Positions 48,431-57,294 of a DNA stretch of 64,000 bases are shown one piece after another. This stretch comes from Nostoc sp. CHAB 5844. GTDB taxonomy: Bacteria; Cyanobacteriota; Cyanobacteriia; Cyanobacteriales; Nostocaceae. Numbering within the stretch: the first letter of the stretch is position 1; each line of letters begins with the position of its first letter. Under the pieces are notes generated by a model. The model searched no databases and was not told the origin of the DNA. It saw nothing but the letters and a program-made list of their open reading frames with translations. The translations under genes and the position numbers were made by a program. Location: assembly GCF_020829595.1 (NCBI RefSeq), contig NZ_JAIVFW010000001.1, positions 124,001-188,000 of the forward strand. Reading direction: 5' to 3'.

Positions 48431-48510
48431 GGGGCTAGGGACTAGAGGCTAGGGATTAGGGACTAGAGGTTAGAGGCTAGAGGCTAAAGGGGTTAGGGAC
48501 TAGTATTTCT
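48431..48510. repeat. Heptamer repeats of the TAGGGAC/TAGAGGC type
   Basis: About ten degenerate copies (CTAGGGA, CTAGAGG, TTAGAGG, CTAAAGG) lie between the nifB module and the oxidoreductase gene. Confidence 0.8.
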
Positions 48511-48618
48511 ACTCGGCACTCAGCAATTTTTAAGCTAGTCCCCCACTGCTAATAACGCCCACAATGAGGTTATGAATATCTATCTTCTCTAGCCTCTGTT
48601 TTCAATAGGAGGAATGCT

Positions 48619-49563
48619 ATGAAGGCAGTCATTATCCGGGGTTATGGAACCACTGATGTTTTGCAGTATGAAGATTGGATGCAGCCGCAAATCAAGCCTG
48701 ACCAATTACTGGTGAAAGTCCACGCCAGCAGCGTTAACCCCATCGACTGGAAAATTCGCAAGGGAATGTTGAGTTTGTTGGTGGGCAATAGATTTCCGTT
48801 GATTTTGGGGTTTGATGTGGCGGGAGAAGTAGTGAGTGTTGGTTCGCAAGTCACGCGCTTTCAATCAGGAGATGCGATTTATGGCAGCACTAGCTTTCCT
48901 GGTGGTGCTTATGCGGAATTTGCGGCGATTCCTGAAAATTTGGCAGCAACCAAACCAGCGAATTTGGGCTACGAAGAAGCAGCCACCGTACCTTTAGCCG
49001 CGCTGACGGCTTTACAAGCTTTACGTGACTTGGGAAATATTCAAGCTGGACAGACAGTTTTGATTAATGGTGCTGCGGGTGGCGTGGGTATATTTGCAGT
49101 GCAAATTGCTAAGGCGTTGGGAACAGAAGTGGTGGGAGTTAGCAGTACAAAAAACCTAGATTTTGTTAAATCTTTAGGAGCAGATCGCGTTATTGATTAT
49201 ACGCAACAAGACTTCACCGCCGAGGCAACAAAGTATGACATTATTTTTGATACAGTTGCCAAACGAGCATTTTCTACTTGTAGAGAAGTGCTGAAACCAA
49301 ACGGAGTTTATATTACAACTTTGCCTACGCCTGAAGTTGTGATCCAAGGTTTTTTCACAACATTTTTACCTGGTCAAAAAGTGAAATTAGTGATTGAAAG
49401 ACCAAATAGCCAAGACTTGATTTATTTAAAAGACTTGATTGAGGCGGGTAAAATTCGCACAGTCATCGACCGGACTTTTTCACTGCAAGAAGTAGCTGCG
49501 GCTCATACTTATAGCGAGAGTGAGCGGGCGGTTGGTAAAATTGCGATCGCTGTGAATAACTGA
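48619..49563 (+). CDS. NADP-dependent quinone oxidoreductase-like protein (MDR family)
   Basis: A 314-residue medium-chain dehydrogenase/reductase without zinc ligands. The N-terminal GroES-like part has [17 protein letters not shown] and [14 protein letters not shown]; the Rossmann loop is [20 protein letters not shown] (near residue 152). Such enzymes reduce quinones or enones with NADPH. AGGAGG precedes the ATG. It diverges from nifB with no sign that it belongs to the nif regulon. Confidence 0.88.
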   Translation: MKAVIIRGYGTTDVLQYEDWMQPQIKPDQLLVKVHASSVNPIDWKIRKGMLSLLVGNRFPLILGFDVAGEVVSVGSQVTRFQSGDAIYGSTSFPGGAYAEFAAIPENLAATKPANLGYEEAATVPLAALTALQALRDLGNIQAGQTVLINGAAGGVGIFAVQIAKALGTEVVGVSSTKNLDFVKSLGADRVIDYTQQDFTAEATKYDIIFDTVAKRAFSTCREVLKPNGVYITTLPTPEVVIQGFFTTFLPGQKVKLVIERPNSQDLIYLKDLIEAGKIRTVIDRTFSLQEVAAAHTYSESERAVGKIAIAVNN

Positions 49564-49612
49564 TGTTTCGCGCAGAGACACATTTTTCAACTATGCGTCT
49601 CTGCGTGAGGTT

Positions 49613-50359
49613 TTAGGCGATCGCATCAGGATCAACACCTAACTCACGTAACTTAGCTGCTAAAATATCAGCACGTTGGCGTTCCTGTTCCGCACGTTGA
49701 CGTTCCTGTTGGGCTTGTTCACTACTCCACAACAGCAGGTTTCCTTCTGTGTCCCACCACCTTAGCCAATTAATAGTTTGGCAAAGTCTTTCACCCCGCC
49801 AAATTCCAAGAAATAACTCTAATTCTGGAATCCAATAACGTCCATTTGCATCTGCTGTTTGCAAAGTATATTGTTCATTTTGCCAGTAGCGTACTTCTAG
49901 GCTTGGTACGTAGGGATCGTAAGTGACGTAAGTTGGAACCTGGAGAATTTTTTCGTAAAAATAAAGTTTACCGTAGGGTGGCGTTGAGCGAATAGATAGT
50001 TCTCCACCTTCTGTTTCTGAGAGAAATTCCATTACTACAGCCACAGCAGCACCTTCTAAATTGGGGGTGTAGCTACGACGAATTACATCGGGGGCTACAG
50101 GTTGTACTTGCGGGACGTAAAACCAGTCAGGTGCTTTGACAACAATTTTTCTGTTAATTGTGGCTACTAATCCAAAGTTAGAGCCTATCAGCATTTGGGG
50201 TTGGATGTGTCCGTTAGCACCCAAAGCATCAGTAAGTGCTGCTGCAAGAGTTGGCTGCTGAATATTTTCCACTGGGTTGTCAGGTAAAATGAAATCGGCT
50301 GGAAGTGGTTCCCAACTAACATTTGGTTTTTTTTGACTGGGTTGAATTTGTAGAACCAT
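49613..50359 (-). CDS. Uma2-family (DUF820) putative endonuclease
   Basis: A 248-residue member of the large cyanobacterial Uma2 family with a PD-(D/E)XK-like core: VVKAPDWFYVPQVQP, VAVVMEFLSETEGG and PPYGKLYFYEKILQVPTYVT. The last ~35 residues form a Gln/Arg-rich coiled coil (QQERQRAEQERQRADILAAK). The family is highly amplified in cyanobacteria and its biological role is unclear; nuclease activity is inferred from fold similarity. Confidence 0.82.
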   Translation of the reverse strand: MVLQIQPSQKKPNVSWEPLPADFILPDNPVENIQQPTLAAALTDALGANGHIQPQMLIGSNFGLVATINRKIVVKAPDWFYVPQVQPVAPDVIRRSYTPNLEGAAVAVVMEFLSETEGGELSIRSTPPYGKLYFYEKILQVPTYVTYDPYVPSLEVRYWQNEQYTLQTADANGRYWIPELELFLGIWRGERLCQTINWLRWWDTEGNLLLWSSEQAQQERQRAEQERQRADILAAKLRELGVDPDAIA

Positions 50360-50368
50360 ATAAATAAT

Positions 50369-50945
50369 TCACCGATTTGGTGATGTCTGCTTTGCTGCTT
50401 GCTGAACTTGTGCAATATCCAAATCTAAAGCCTGCGATATCTGTTCCACAGTTAAACCCAATGCTAACAGTTTAGGTACAGATTCTAATTTTGCCTCAAT
50501 GCGACCTTCTTGTTTAGCTTCTTGATAAACTCGTGTTTACTTTAACTCACTTAATCCAAATATGGCTTCTATCTCCTCTCGACTGATGTTAGGCAATTTG
50601 TAAACTAGGATTGTCTCTATTAATTCTAGTAGTTGTTTTTGTGGCAGTTGCGAATTGGTTGATTAATTCTCTAGCAGTAGAAATGGTTGTCTCTTCATTT
50701 TCAATGATTAATTTGATGGTAGCGATACTTATTGGCAGTGATGCAATGTCACCTAACTCATCTAAGTAAATTATACTGATGCGATCACTGTTAAATAACT
50801 CATAGCAATCTTGTCGTTCACCAATATCTATGTTTCGGCTAGGATAAATCACCACGCTCACCGAACTGTTAATTTCCATGCGGCAACTCACCGAACAAGT
50901 TGATGATACTCTAAATGCGGTGCGTTCAAGCAAAGCGTAACGCAC
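50369..50945 (-). pseudogene. Decayed DUF2887/Rpn-type nuclease gene
   Basis: The remains read SVVIYPSRNIDIGERQDCYE, YLDELGDIASLPISIATIKL and ENEETTISTARELINQ, then shift frame near 50640-50660. They continue LLELIETILVYKLPNISREE and GLSELK, hit a TAA where family members have the Gln of LKQTRVYQEAKQEG, and finish LLALGLTVEQISQALDLDIA. The N-terminal third is missing; the 5' edge is a GTGCGTT...AACGCAC hairpin repeat (50918-50944). DUF2887 proteins belong to the PD-(D/E)XK recombination-promoting nucleases, which are numerous and often decayed in Nostocales. Confidence 0.8.
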
Positions 50946-51183
50946 CCTACAATTTAACGATTTGAAAAGTATAGATATTTACAAAAAATAAAGGCTAAAA
51001 CAAAGTAAAGAAATCGGTTTTTTGGATGGCAAAATCGTAAAATTACAATCGTAACTAGAGATACAGAAATTAAGTTGTAGTCGTCTCTACACTCTATTTC
51101 CGGGCAATTGAGTACAGCTTAATATATCGTAAAATAACTTGGCTAAATAGCTGCAAACTTTGTCAGACAAAGCATTTGATGGT

Positions 51184-51331
51184 GAGTACCGCAATTCTTA
51201 AACCCCCACCCAAGAAATACTAGTACCCCTACCTTGAAACACTAGCACCCCCACCCCAAAAGAAATTTTAAATTAATTTAAAATCAAGCTTTGAAGTAGT
51301 TGAGTACAACCTTAATAAATACAATAAATCC
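51184..51331 (+). promoter_or_regulatory. nifP upstream regulatory module (shared with nifB)
   Basis: It starts with GAGTAC (51184-51189), then TTCTTAAACCCCC. Three repeats have their ACCCC at 51202, 51225 and 51247 (22-23 bp apart), the middle one being AAATACTAGTACCCCTACC. It ends with TTGAGTACAA (51300-51309) and TTAATAAATACAATAAATCC. Order and spacing match the nifB module; the two GAGTAC boxes are 118 bp apart here and 125 bp apart there. The start codon is 87 bases after the last block. The likely regulator is CnfR (PatB), by analogy with known nifB/nifP control. Confidence 0.72.
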
Positions 51332-51417
51332 AACCGACATAGAGTGTACTGTCCTGTTGGGAGTCGCCTGATATAAGCATAAAAATAGCACAAGGCTTTT
51401 TTACCCAGACAGTACAG

Positions 51418-52179
51418 ATGCAACAGTCATTAGACAGTAATCACCAAGCGACAGTAGCGCCAGATTCTGTAAAAACATCCCTGCTGAAAAATTTACTCTC
51501 TGGCTTTTCTTTTGAGCCAGTGTTGAGTGATTTTCGGATTATTTTTGAACGTGATCCTGCTGCACGTAATTGGTTGGAGGTGGTGTTTTGCTACCCTGGA
51601 TTACACGCACTATGTTTACATCGTCTCGCCCACTGGTTGCATCGTCGAGGGGTAGCTTTCTTTCCACGTTTAATTTCTCATCTTGGTCGATTCTTAACCG
51701 GAATTGAAATTCATCCAGGTGCAGAGATAGGTAAAGGGGTATTTATCGACCACGGGATGGGTGTTGTGATTGGTGAAACTGCGATTGTGGGAGACTACAC
51801 GCTGATTTACCAAGGCGTGACTCTCGGCGGCACTGGTAAGGAAAGTGGGAAACGTCACCCAACTGTCGGTAAAAATGTTGTGATCGGTTCAGGTGCAAAG
51901 GTTTTAGGGAATATTCAAATTGGCGATCGCGTCCGTGTTGGTGCAGGTTCGGTTGTGTTGCGCGATGTTCCTGCTGATTGCACAGTTGTCGGCGTGCCCG
52001 GACGGATTATCTCTCGTAAAGATAGCAATCACTCTCCCCTAGAACACAACAAACTCCCGGATGTCGAAGCCACTGTGATTCGTTCTTTACTTTCTCGCAT
52101 TGAGCAACTTGAACAAAAACTTAAAAGTCAAGAGTCGATAAGTAAGTCAAAAGTTAAAAGTCAAAAGTTAAAAGAATGA
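51418..52179 (+). CDS. nifP: Serine O-acetyltransferase of the nif regulon (NifP/CysE)
   Basis: A 253-residue CysE-type enzyme making O-acetylserine, the precursor of the cysteine used by NifS. The N-terminal helical part includes [19 protein letters not shown] and [11 protein letters not shown]; the left-handed beta helix shows hexapeptide repeats ([60 protein letters not shown]). The last ~18 residues ([16 protein letters not shown]) are encoded by AAAGTTA/AAAGTCA heptamers and look like an STRR-derived extension. It is the first gene of the nifP-nifV-nifZ-nifT operon. Confidence 0.93.
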   Translation: MQQSLDSNHQATVAPDSVKTSLLKNLLSGFSFEPVLSDFRIIFERDPAARNWLEVVFCYPGLHALCLHRLAHWLHRRGVAFFPRLISHLGRFLTGIEIHPGAEIGKGVFIDHGMGVVIGETAIVGDYTLIYQGVTLGGTGKESGKRHPTVGKNVVIGSGAKVLGNIQIGDRVRVGAGSVVLRDVPADCTVVGVPGRIISRKDSNHSPLEHNKLPDVEATVIRSLLSRIEQLEQKLKSQESISKSKVKSQKLKE

Positions 52180-52232
52180 AACATAGTAACTAATTTTTAC
52201 ACAAAGGACAAATAACAAAGGACAAATGACCA

Positions 52233-52466
52233 ATGACTAATAACACTTTAGGCGACCAAGTTTTACAGATTCCTTTAAGCGATCGCTGGCGAATCTACCA
52301 CCGTTTGCAAGAGTTGATGATTCCTTGTTCTTGTCATCCAGATGGTTCTTTACGGGTACAAGTAAATAGTTTACTAGCAGCAATTTTAGTCCGCAGTACC
52401 ATTATGCAATGTCTTGCCCCTCGTCAAGAATTAGTCAATTGGTTAGAACACTGTTGGGATTTGTGA
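52233..52466 (+). CDS. Asr1405/Asl0597-family small protein
   Basis: A 77-residue conserved cyanobacterial protein: VLQIPLSDRWRIYHRLQELM, IPCSCHPDGSLRVQVNSLLA and RQELVNWLEHCWDL. Two close cysteines (IPCSC) might bind metal or form a disulfide. Its function is unknown; it sits between nifP and nifV in Anabaena as well. The start codon lies inside a heptamer repeat run (ACAAATGACCAATGAC), which makes the exact start uncertain. Confidence 0.8.
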   Translation: MTNNTLGDQVLQIPLSDRWRIYHRLQELMIPCSCHPDGSLRVQVNSLLAAILVRSTIMQCLAPRQELVNWLEHCWDL

Positions 52467-52591
52467 ACTCTGCATTTGAAAACCGAAAAAATTTAGCTTC
52501 TCTAATATTTCTAGCTTGAGTTTTTTCAGTTTCATAAATTACATTCTCAACATTTAATTCTTCACTATACTTATCTGTTCCCTGCCTAATT

Positions 52592-52789
52592 ATGTCCACC
52601 CGCACGAAAGAGTTAAAATTCATCAATTTTTTACATACAGAACTCGAACTTACTAATGCAGATATTGCTGTAGCATTGCGACACAAAAAATTTGATGATG
52701 CTCCATTACCGATGCTGCTTTGGCAGTATGGACTGGTGAACTTACAACAGCTAGAACAGATTTTAGATTGGCTAGATGCCCAGCCCTAA
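52592..52789 (+). CDS. DUF2949 small protein
   Basis: A 65-residue protein with the DUF2949 pattern: FINFLHTELELTNADIAVAL, then PLPMLLWQYGLVNLQQLEQI and LDWLD. It is probably a small helical protein; function unknown. The position between nifP and nifV is conserved in Anabaena. It starts 125 bp after the Asr1405-type gene. Confidence 0.82.
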   Translation: MSTRTKELKFINFLHTELELTNADIAVALRHKKFDDAPLPMLLWQYGLVNLQQLEQILDWLDAQP

Positions 52790-52873
52790 AAGACTTTTCA
52801 GTTTGAATGAGATAGCGATCGCCAGCTTAAACTTTTTGGCAGAAATGACTTGCAATTATTGGGAGATAGCACT

Positions 52874-52993
52874 ATGATTTCCAGCTTAATTTGTGGATTT
52901 GTTTTCTTATTAACTTCTAGTCTAGTTAACACCTATCTAGGCTATCTCCTACTCGAAAAAAGTGTGCATGACAATAGTAAAAATGGTGGTTAA
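52874..52993 (+). CDS. Possible 39-residue membrane protein in the nifP-nifV operon
   Basis: A 39-codon frame, ATG at 52874, preceded by GGGAG at 9 bases. It encodes MISSLICGFVFLLTSSLVN, then TYLGYLLLEKSVHDNSKNGG: a single membrane span with a polar C-terminus. I do not recognise it. The frame, the ribosome binding site and its place in an operon support a real small gene, but 39 codons is short enough to arise by chance. Confidence 0.4.
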   Translation: MISSLICGFVFLLTSSLVNTYLGYLLLEKSVHDNSKNGG

Positions 52994-53176
52994 ATTATAC
53001 TGCTGTTTTGTTTTCTGTCATACAGATGCGATGTCTTTATCTGGTTAATATTAAAGAATGATGAAGACAAAATATTAATTGTATTAATTTATAGCATTTA
53101 CCTTTACTTAGCGTTGCGGAAAATAGTTAACGCTCCAGAAAGAATATTCAGAAAAATTCCTATGAGGCTGTTGGAA

Positions 53177-54310
53177 ATGAGTGAAATCATCATTAATGAC
53201 ACTACATTACGCGATGGCGAACAAGCAGCAGGTGTTGCTTTTAGCTTAAAAGAGAAAGTTGCGATCGCCAAATTTCTCGATGCTATCGGTGTGCATGAAT
53301 TAGAAGTTGGTATCCCAGCGATGGGTGAAGAAGAAATTCGTGCCATCTCAATCATTGCTGACTTAGGATTAAAAGCTAATCTTCTGGCTTGGAACCGCGC
53401 TGTCATCTCAGATATTAAAGCTTCCATCGCCTGTGGAATGCAACGAGTACATATTGCAATTCCAGTTTCGGGTATCCAAATTGCTGCCAAATTTCATGGA
53501 CAATGGCGGGTAAGTCTGCAAAGACTCAAAGATTGTATCAGCTTTGCCCGCGATCGTGGTCTTTGGGTTGCAGTCGGCGGCGAAGATTCTTCCAGAGCCG
53601 ATGAAAACTTTCTGTTAGATGTTGCTCTGTATGCTCAAGAATGGGGTGCATCTCGATTTCGCTTCTGCGACACCGTAGGCGTTCTCGATCCTTTCACTAC
53701 CTATAAGAAAGTTAAACGCCTTGTTTCCTGGCTGTCGGTTCCTGTAGAAATTCACACCCACAACGATTTTGGCTTGGCGACAGCTAACGCACTAGCTGGT
53801 ATTAAAGGTGGAGCCGCATCAGTTAACACTACAGTCAACGGCTTAGGGGAAAGAGCAGGTAACGCCGCTTTAGAAGAAGTTGTCATGGCCATCAAACGCA
53901 TTTATGGCTTAGATATGGGGATTAATACACCCCGTTTGTTGGAGTTGTCGCAACTTGTAGCCGCCGCTGCTGGTGCTAGTGTACCACCTTGGAAAGCAAT
54001 TGTTGGTGAAAACACCTTTGCTCACGAATCTGGAATTCATGCACACGGTGTATTACAAAACCCCAACACCTACGAACCCTTTGCACCTGAAGAAGTCGGT
54101 TGGGAAAGACGTTTAGTAGTAGGTAAACATTCTGGAAAGCACTTGGTGTCTAACTTGCTCCAGCAGCATGGTATCTTTCTCAACCCCGAAGAAACCCAGT
54201 CTGTTTTAGATGCAGTTCGCCAGCAATCAGTTAAGAAAAAACGTAGCCTCACAACAGAAGAACTGTTGAACTTGGTAAAAGAACAGAGGTATTCTCATGC
54301 AATCCGATGA
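53177..54310 (+). CDS. nifV: NifV, homocitrate synthase
   Basis: A 377-residue homocitrate synthase; homocitrate is the organic ligand of FeMo-co. The N-terminal [17 protein letters not shown] has the catalytic Arg and metal Asp; [18 protein letters not shown] has the metal His pair; [17 protein letters not shown] is the late conserved region. I start at MSEIIIND because homologues begin there; ATGs at 53162 and 53114 would add 5 or 21 residues. The C-terminus overlaps nifZ by 14 bp. Confidence 0.94.
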   Translation: MSEIIINDTTLRDGEQAAGVAFSLKEKVAIAKFLDAIGVHELEVGIPAMGEEEIRAISIIADLGLKANLLAWNRAVISDIKASIACGMQRVHIAIPVSGIQIAAKFHGQWRVSLQRLKDCISFARDRGLWVAVGGEDSSRADENFLLDVALYAQEWGASRFRFCDTVGVLDPFTTYKKVKRLVSWLSVPVEIHTHNDFGLATANALAGIKGGAASVNTTVNGLGERAGNAALEEVVMAIKRIYGLDMGINTPRLLELSQLVAAAAGASVPPWKAIVGENTFAHESGIHAHGVLQNPNTYEPFAPEEVGWERRLVVGKHSGKHLVSNLLQQHGIFLNPEETQSVLDAVRQQSVKKKRSLTTEELLNLVKEQRYSHAIR

Positions 54311-54584
54311 ATACGAATTAGAGTCAGAACCTGATTTTGAAGTTGGAGAAAAAGTCAGACTTCGTAAACAAATTAAAAACGATGGGACTTTCCCTGGTAG
54401 AGATATTGGTGAGATTTTAGCGAAAAAAGGAGATATTGGCTACGTAGCAAGTATAGGTACTTTTTTACAACGTTCCTATATCTATGCTGTGCATTTCTTA
54501 GATAAAGGAATTGTTGTTGGTTGTCGCAAAAAAGAACTAGAATCTGCTGAGGAAAATCATGAAAGTAATGCTACGGATGAATGA
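54297..54584 (+). CDS. nifZ: NifZ, MoFe protein maturation factor
   Basis: A 95-residue NifZ with FEVGEKVRLRKQIKNDGTFP, LAKKGDIGYVASIGTFLQRS and YAVHFLDKGIVVGCRKKELE, an SH3-like fold. NifZ helps form the second P-cluster during MoFe protein maturation. It overlaps nifV by 14 bp and nifT by 26 bp, so the three genes are translated from one mRNA. Confidence 0.95.
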   Translation: MQSDEYELESEPDFEVGEKVRLRKQIKNDGTFPGRDIGEILAKKGDIGYVASIGTFLQRSYIYAVHFLDKGIVVGCRKKELESAEENHESNATDE

Positions 54585-54762
54585 TGCTGGCAAACTAACA
54601 GTCTATGTTGCTAAAAAAGATTTAGAAGAAGTAGTAGTTAAACAAACAGACGGTGAAGTTGGAAAGATTCTTACCTTAGCTAATGGTTGGGAATTAGAAT
54701 TTCGGGAAATACCAGATGCTGCAAATTTACCTCAAACTGTCGAAGCTAAACGCTTGGCTTGA
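54559..54762 (+). CDS. nifT: NifT/FixU family protein
   Basis: A 67-residue NifT: MKVMLRMNDAGKLTVYVAKK, DLEEVV and LANGWELEFREIPD. The family accompanies nifZ and nifV; disruption has little phenotype in other bacteria and its role is unknown. It starts within nifZ and ends the operon; the following 54763-54958 spacer has AT-rich and heptamer-like sequence but no strong terminator. Confidence 0.93.
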   Translation: MKVMLRMNDAGKLTVYVAKKDLEEVVVKQTDGEVGKILTLANGWELEFREIPDAANLPQTVEAKRLA

Positions 54763-54958
54763 AGAAAGAGGCTAGGAGGCTCAAGAAGAGAGATTTTCAG
54801 GCTCTTGTTAGAGTCTAGCTTAAAAATTACAAGTCAACAGTAAAGAGAGAAGGCAAAAGGTAACAACCAATTTTCCTTCTTCCTTTTTACTCAGCATGAA
54901 CAACAATGCCCCAACGCTTGGGGTTAATTATTTTTTAGTAGAATTCTGAGTAGTTAAC

Positions 54959-55498
54959 ATGGGTGATAAATATCTGAGCTTATCGGAATTGAATCTAGAA
55001 GGGCAATTCCTAGGTTTTGCTGGTATTAAATCAGGAAAAGCGAAATATTTACAATTAGCAATTCCTTCGGGAAATTTACATATTAAATTACCAAAAGAAT
55101 TGCGTAGCTCGTTGCAATGTAGTTTAGTTCCTGGTGAACAAATTCGCGTTTGTGGTGTGAGTAAAGTAAACACCCACACAGGTGAGATTAAAATTAAAGC
55201 ACATCAAATAACACCAATTGATACTTGCCCAAATCAAGATTTATCTCCACAACCCCAAGCCAAAATTATGGTTTGTCAAAAATCTGGTTGCGTGAAACGA
55301 GGTGGAAAAGGTTTATTATCTGAATTAGAAAAAACTTTGTGCGATCGCGGTTTGCGAGACAAAGTAAAAATAGAACACACAGGCTGTCAAAAGCGTTGCA
55401 GCAGCGCACCTAACTGTGTATTGTTACTTGGTAAAAAGCAGTATAAAAAACTTCATCCAGAAGCGATCGCATCTCTACTAGAAAATCACCTAACTTAA
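54959..55498 (+). CDS. (2Fe-2S) ferredoxin domain-containing protein
   Basis: A 179-residue protein. The N-terminal ~85 residues form a beta-rich domain (LEGQFLGFAGIKSGKAKYLQ, GEQIRVCGVSKVNTHTGEIK) like an OB fold. The C-terminal ~75 residues are a thioredoxin-like [2Fe-2S] domain: MVCQKSGCVKRGGKGLLSEL, then HTGCQKRCSSAPNCVLL. Such ferredoxins are known from nitrogen fixers. Its place just after nifT suggests electron transfer linked to nitrogen fixation, but it may have its own promoter. Confidence 0.82.
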   Translation: MGDKYLSLSELNLEGQFLGFAGIKSGKAKYLQLAIPSGNLHIKLPKELRSSLQCSLVPGEQIRVCGVSKVNTHTGEIKIKAHQITPIDTCPNQDLSPQPQAKIMVCQKSGCVKRGGKGLLSELEKTLCDRGLRDKVKIEHTGCQKRCSSAPNCVLLLGKKQYKKLHPEAIASLLENHLT

Positions 55499-55629
55499 TT
55501 TTCACTAAATTTTTAACTAAAGCTGTAGAGTCTTTCTTTGGAGCAGTTCTGTAAAATCTTTCATTAAATACTTGCTCTGTGCTTACCAACACGGTAATTT
55601 ACAGAAGCAAAACGAGACTATGTACACCG

Positions 55630-56205
55630 ATGGGAAAGGGAAGATTAGAAGCATTTAGTGATGGTGTAATCGCTATTATCATCACCATTATGGTACTTGA
55701 ATTGAAAGTGCCTCATGGTAGTGATATAGACTCACTGCGTCCGCTGATTCCGATATTTCTCAGTTACGTGCTGAGTTTCGTAAAAGTTGGTATCTACTGG
55801 AACAACCACCATCACCTGCTACAGGCAGTCCGGCAAGTTAATGGTTCTACCTTATGGGCAAATCTACATTTGTTGTTCTGGTTGTCCTTACTTCCCTTTG
55901 CTACTGCCTGGATGGGAGAAAACCAGTTTACAGCTTTACCTGTCGCCCTTTATGGTGTGGTGCTTTTGTTGGCGGCGATCGCCTACTATATTCTTACCCA
56001 GACTCTAATTTCTCATCATGGTAAAGACTCAAAGCTGGCAACTGCCGTTGGTCGAGACTTTAAAGGCAAAATATCTGTGTTGATTTATGCAGTTGCAATT
56101 CCCCTTGCCTTTGTCAAACCGTGGCTTGGATGTGCATTATATGTTCTGGTTGCAGTCATCTGGCTCATCCCTGACCGTCGAATTGAAAAGACACTCAACA
56201 GTTAA
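55630..56205 (+). CDS. TMEM175-family (DUF1211) membrane protein
   Basis: A 191-residue protein with about six hydrophobic segments, starting at MGKGRLEAFSDGVIAIIITI; the RxxxFSD motif of bacterial TMEM175 potassium channels is complete. Further segments include FLSYVLSFVKVGIYWNNHHH and LHLLFWLSLLPFATAWMGE. It probably forms a K+-conducting tetramer in the plasma membrane. An upstream in-frame ATG at 55579 would add 17 unlikely residues. Confidence 0.85.
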   Translation: MGKGRLEAFSDGVIAIIITIMVLELKVPHGSDIDSLRPLIPIFLSYVLSFVKVGIYWNNHHHLLQAVRQVNGSTLWANLHLLFWLSLLPFATAWMGENQFTALPVALYGVVLLLAAIAYYILTQTLISHHGKDSKLATAVGRDFKGKISVLIYAVAIPLAFVKPWLGCALYVLVAVIWLIPDRRIEKTLNS

Positions 56206-56266
56206 AAAAAGCTATTTTACATAATTAATACTTATATATTTATTTTATTAAATCGCTAACAAATAT

Positions 56267-56377
56267 AGGACTTACGCAAAAATTGCCACAAAGCTTAATT
56301 TATCGAACCGCGCTTTGGTGAGTCCACTTGCCAAAGCGCCAAGAACGCCAAGAATTCGTAGAGTGTGCGTAAGTCCT
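56267..56377. mobile_element. MITE-like element, copy 2
   Basis: A 111-bp element with the same 12-bp inverted ends as the copy at 24998-25114 (AGGACTTACGCA and TGCGTAAGTCCT) and a similar interior with AAGAACGCCAAGAA near the right end and AATTTATCG near the left end. Both copies are followed by AAAATA. The element carries no gene; it must be moved by a transposase elsewhere. Confidence 0.75.
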
Positions 56378-56458
56378 AAAATAATGCGATCGCCTGAGCT
56401 TTCATCACTACTCGCAAAAACACACCTCACCCAAATAACTAAAATTGCCACTTTACCA

Positions 56459-56566
56459 ATGAATAACGACATTGTATTTTTTCTGATCAGTGCTGGGTTA
56501 CTAGTTATGTATTTAGTGTTCTCGGCATTAACCGAGATGGGTACAAAGTTACCTTGGAAGAAGTAG
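56459..56566 (+). CDS. Possible 35-residue membrane protein
   Basis: MNNDIVFFLISAGLLVMYLV followed by FSALTEMGTKLPWKK: one membrane span, a negative N-terminus and a positive C-terminus. No clear ribosome binding site precedes the ATG; the region just upstream is the MITE. The frame ends before AAAAACCGAG...CTGAGTTTTT, which may be a weak terminator (56565-56592). Unrecognised; could be chance. Confidence 0.35.
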   Translation: MNNDIVFFLISAGLLVMYLVFSALTEMGTKLPWKK

Positions 56567-56628
56567 AAAAACCGAGAAATCGCTGAGTTTTTCCCGGAAC
56601 TGGCGGATTTTTGCTAACACCAACATTC

Positions 56629-56820
56629 CTATTCAATTACGTCCTCAACCTTGAAAGTTTGTCCTGCTACTGTTACTTGGTCACTTGATACTAACTTCCG
56701 TCCTCGCCGAGTTTCAACCGTGCCATTTACTTTCACATCACCATTGATAATCATCAGTTTGGCTTGACCTCCAGTTGCGGCTATACCTAGAAACTTTAAA
56801 AACTGGTCGAGTTTAATCAT
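56629..56820 (-). CDS. S4-domain RNA-binding protein (YbcJ-like)
   Basis: A 63-residue protein starting at MIKLDQFLKFLGIAATGGQA, then KLMIINGDVKVNGTVETRRG and RKLVSSDQVTVAGQTF, a stand-alone S4 domain. S4 proteins of this small type bind structured RNA, possibly rRNA. An in-frame ATG 33 bases upstream is less likely. Confidence 0.87.
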   Translation of the reverse strand: MIKLDQFLKFLGIAATGGQAKLMIINGDVKVNGTVETRRGRKLVSSDQVTVAGQTFKVEDVIE

Positions 56821-56853
56821 GTTGCCACTTATCGAATGTAATTTATGCTGCAC

Positions 56854-57180
56854 ATCAACTTTATTTTATGGATGATTGCCTCATTGCAACCATCTGATGA
56901 ATTGAAAAATACTGTGTATATCTGGCAAATTCCTCGATTTTTTAGGTGATTGAACTTGTGCTTCTTTGATTGTCTATTGCTTTTCAAGCTGATTTGTGGG
57001 AAATTCTAATTGCAGAAATAAACACGGTAAATCCATCAGTTTTTAGTACTTTATGAAAGTTCATACATCAAAAGATCCTGACAGGACAAAAGTTACTATT
57101 TAACCCTATAGACAGTGGTGAATCAAGAACTGCGATCGCAAAATTGAAGAATCAGTACTGAAAAATTAGTCAGTCGGACA
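56854..57180. other. Intergenic region
   Basis: About 330 bp without a coding frame or repeat that I can support. It holds one GCGATCGCA (57133-57141) and presumably the promoter of the downstream gene. Confidence 0.35.
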
Positions 57181-57290
57181 ATGAAATACGTCAATCTCGG
57201 CAAAACCGGACTGAAAGTATCCCGCCCTCGCCAACGACGAGAATAAGTTCTAGAAGAAAGTCGCCATTTCTGAAGCTGATTAAGGTGTTA
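57181..57290 (+). pseudogene. Remnant of an aldo/keto reductase N-terminus
   Basis: ATG at 57181 encodes MKYVNLGKTGLKVS, the very typical start of cyanobacterial aldo/keto reductases, but the frame then diverges (RPRQRRE) and stops at 57246. Read past the stop, VLEESRHF resembles the next conserved segment of the family (REWVL-EE-SRPF). So a stretch of about ten residues has been lost and stops have arisen. Only this fragment remains, directly before the selenium-binding protein gene. Confidence 0.6.
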
Positions 57291-57294
57291 AACG

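Noticed and set aside
51296-51307. NtcA site GTA...TAC upstream of nifP
   Set aside because: The spacing between GTA and TAC is six bases, not the eight required by the consensus.
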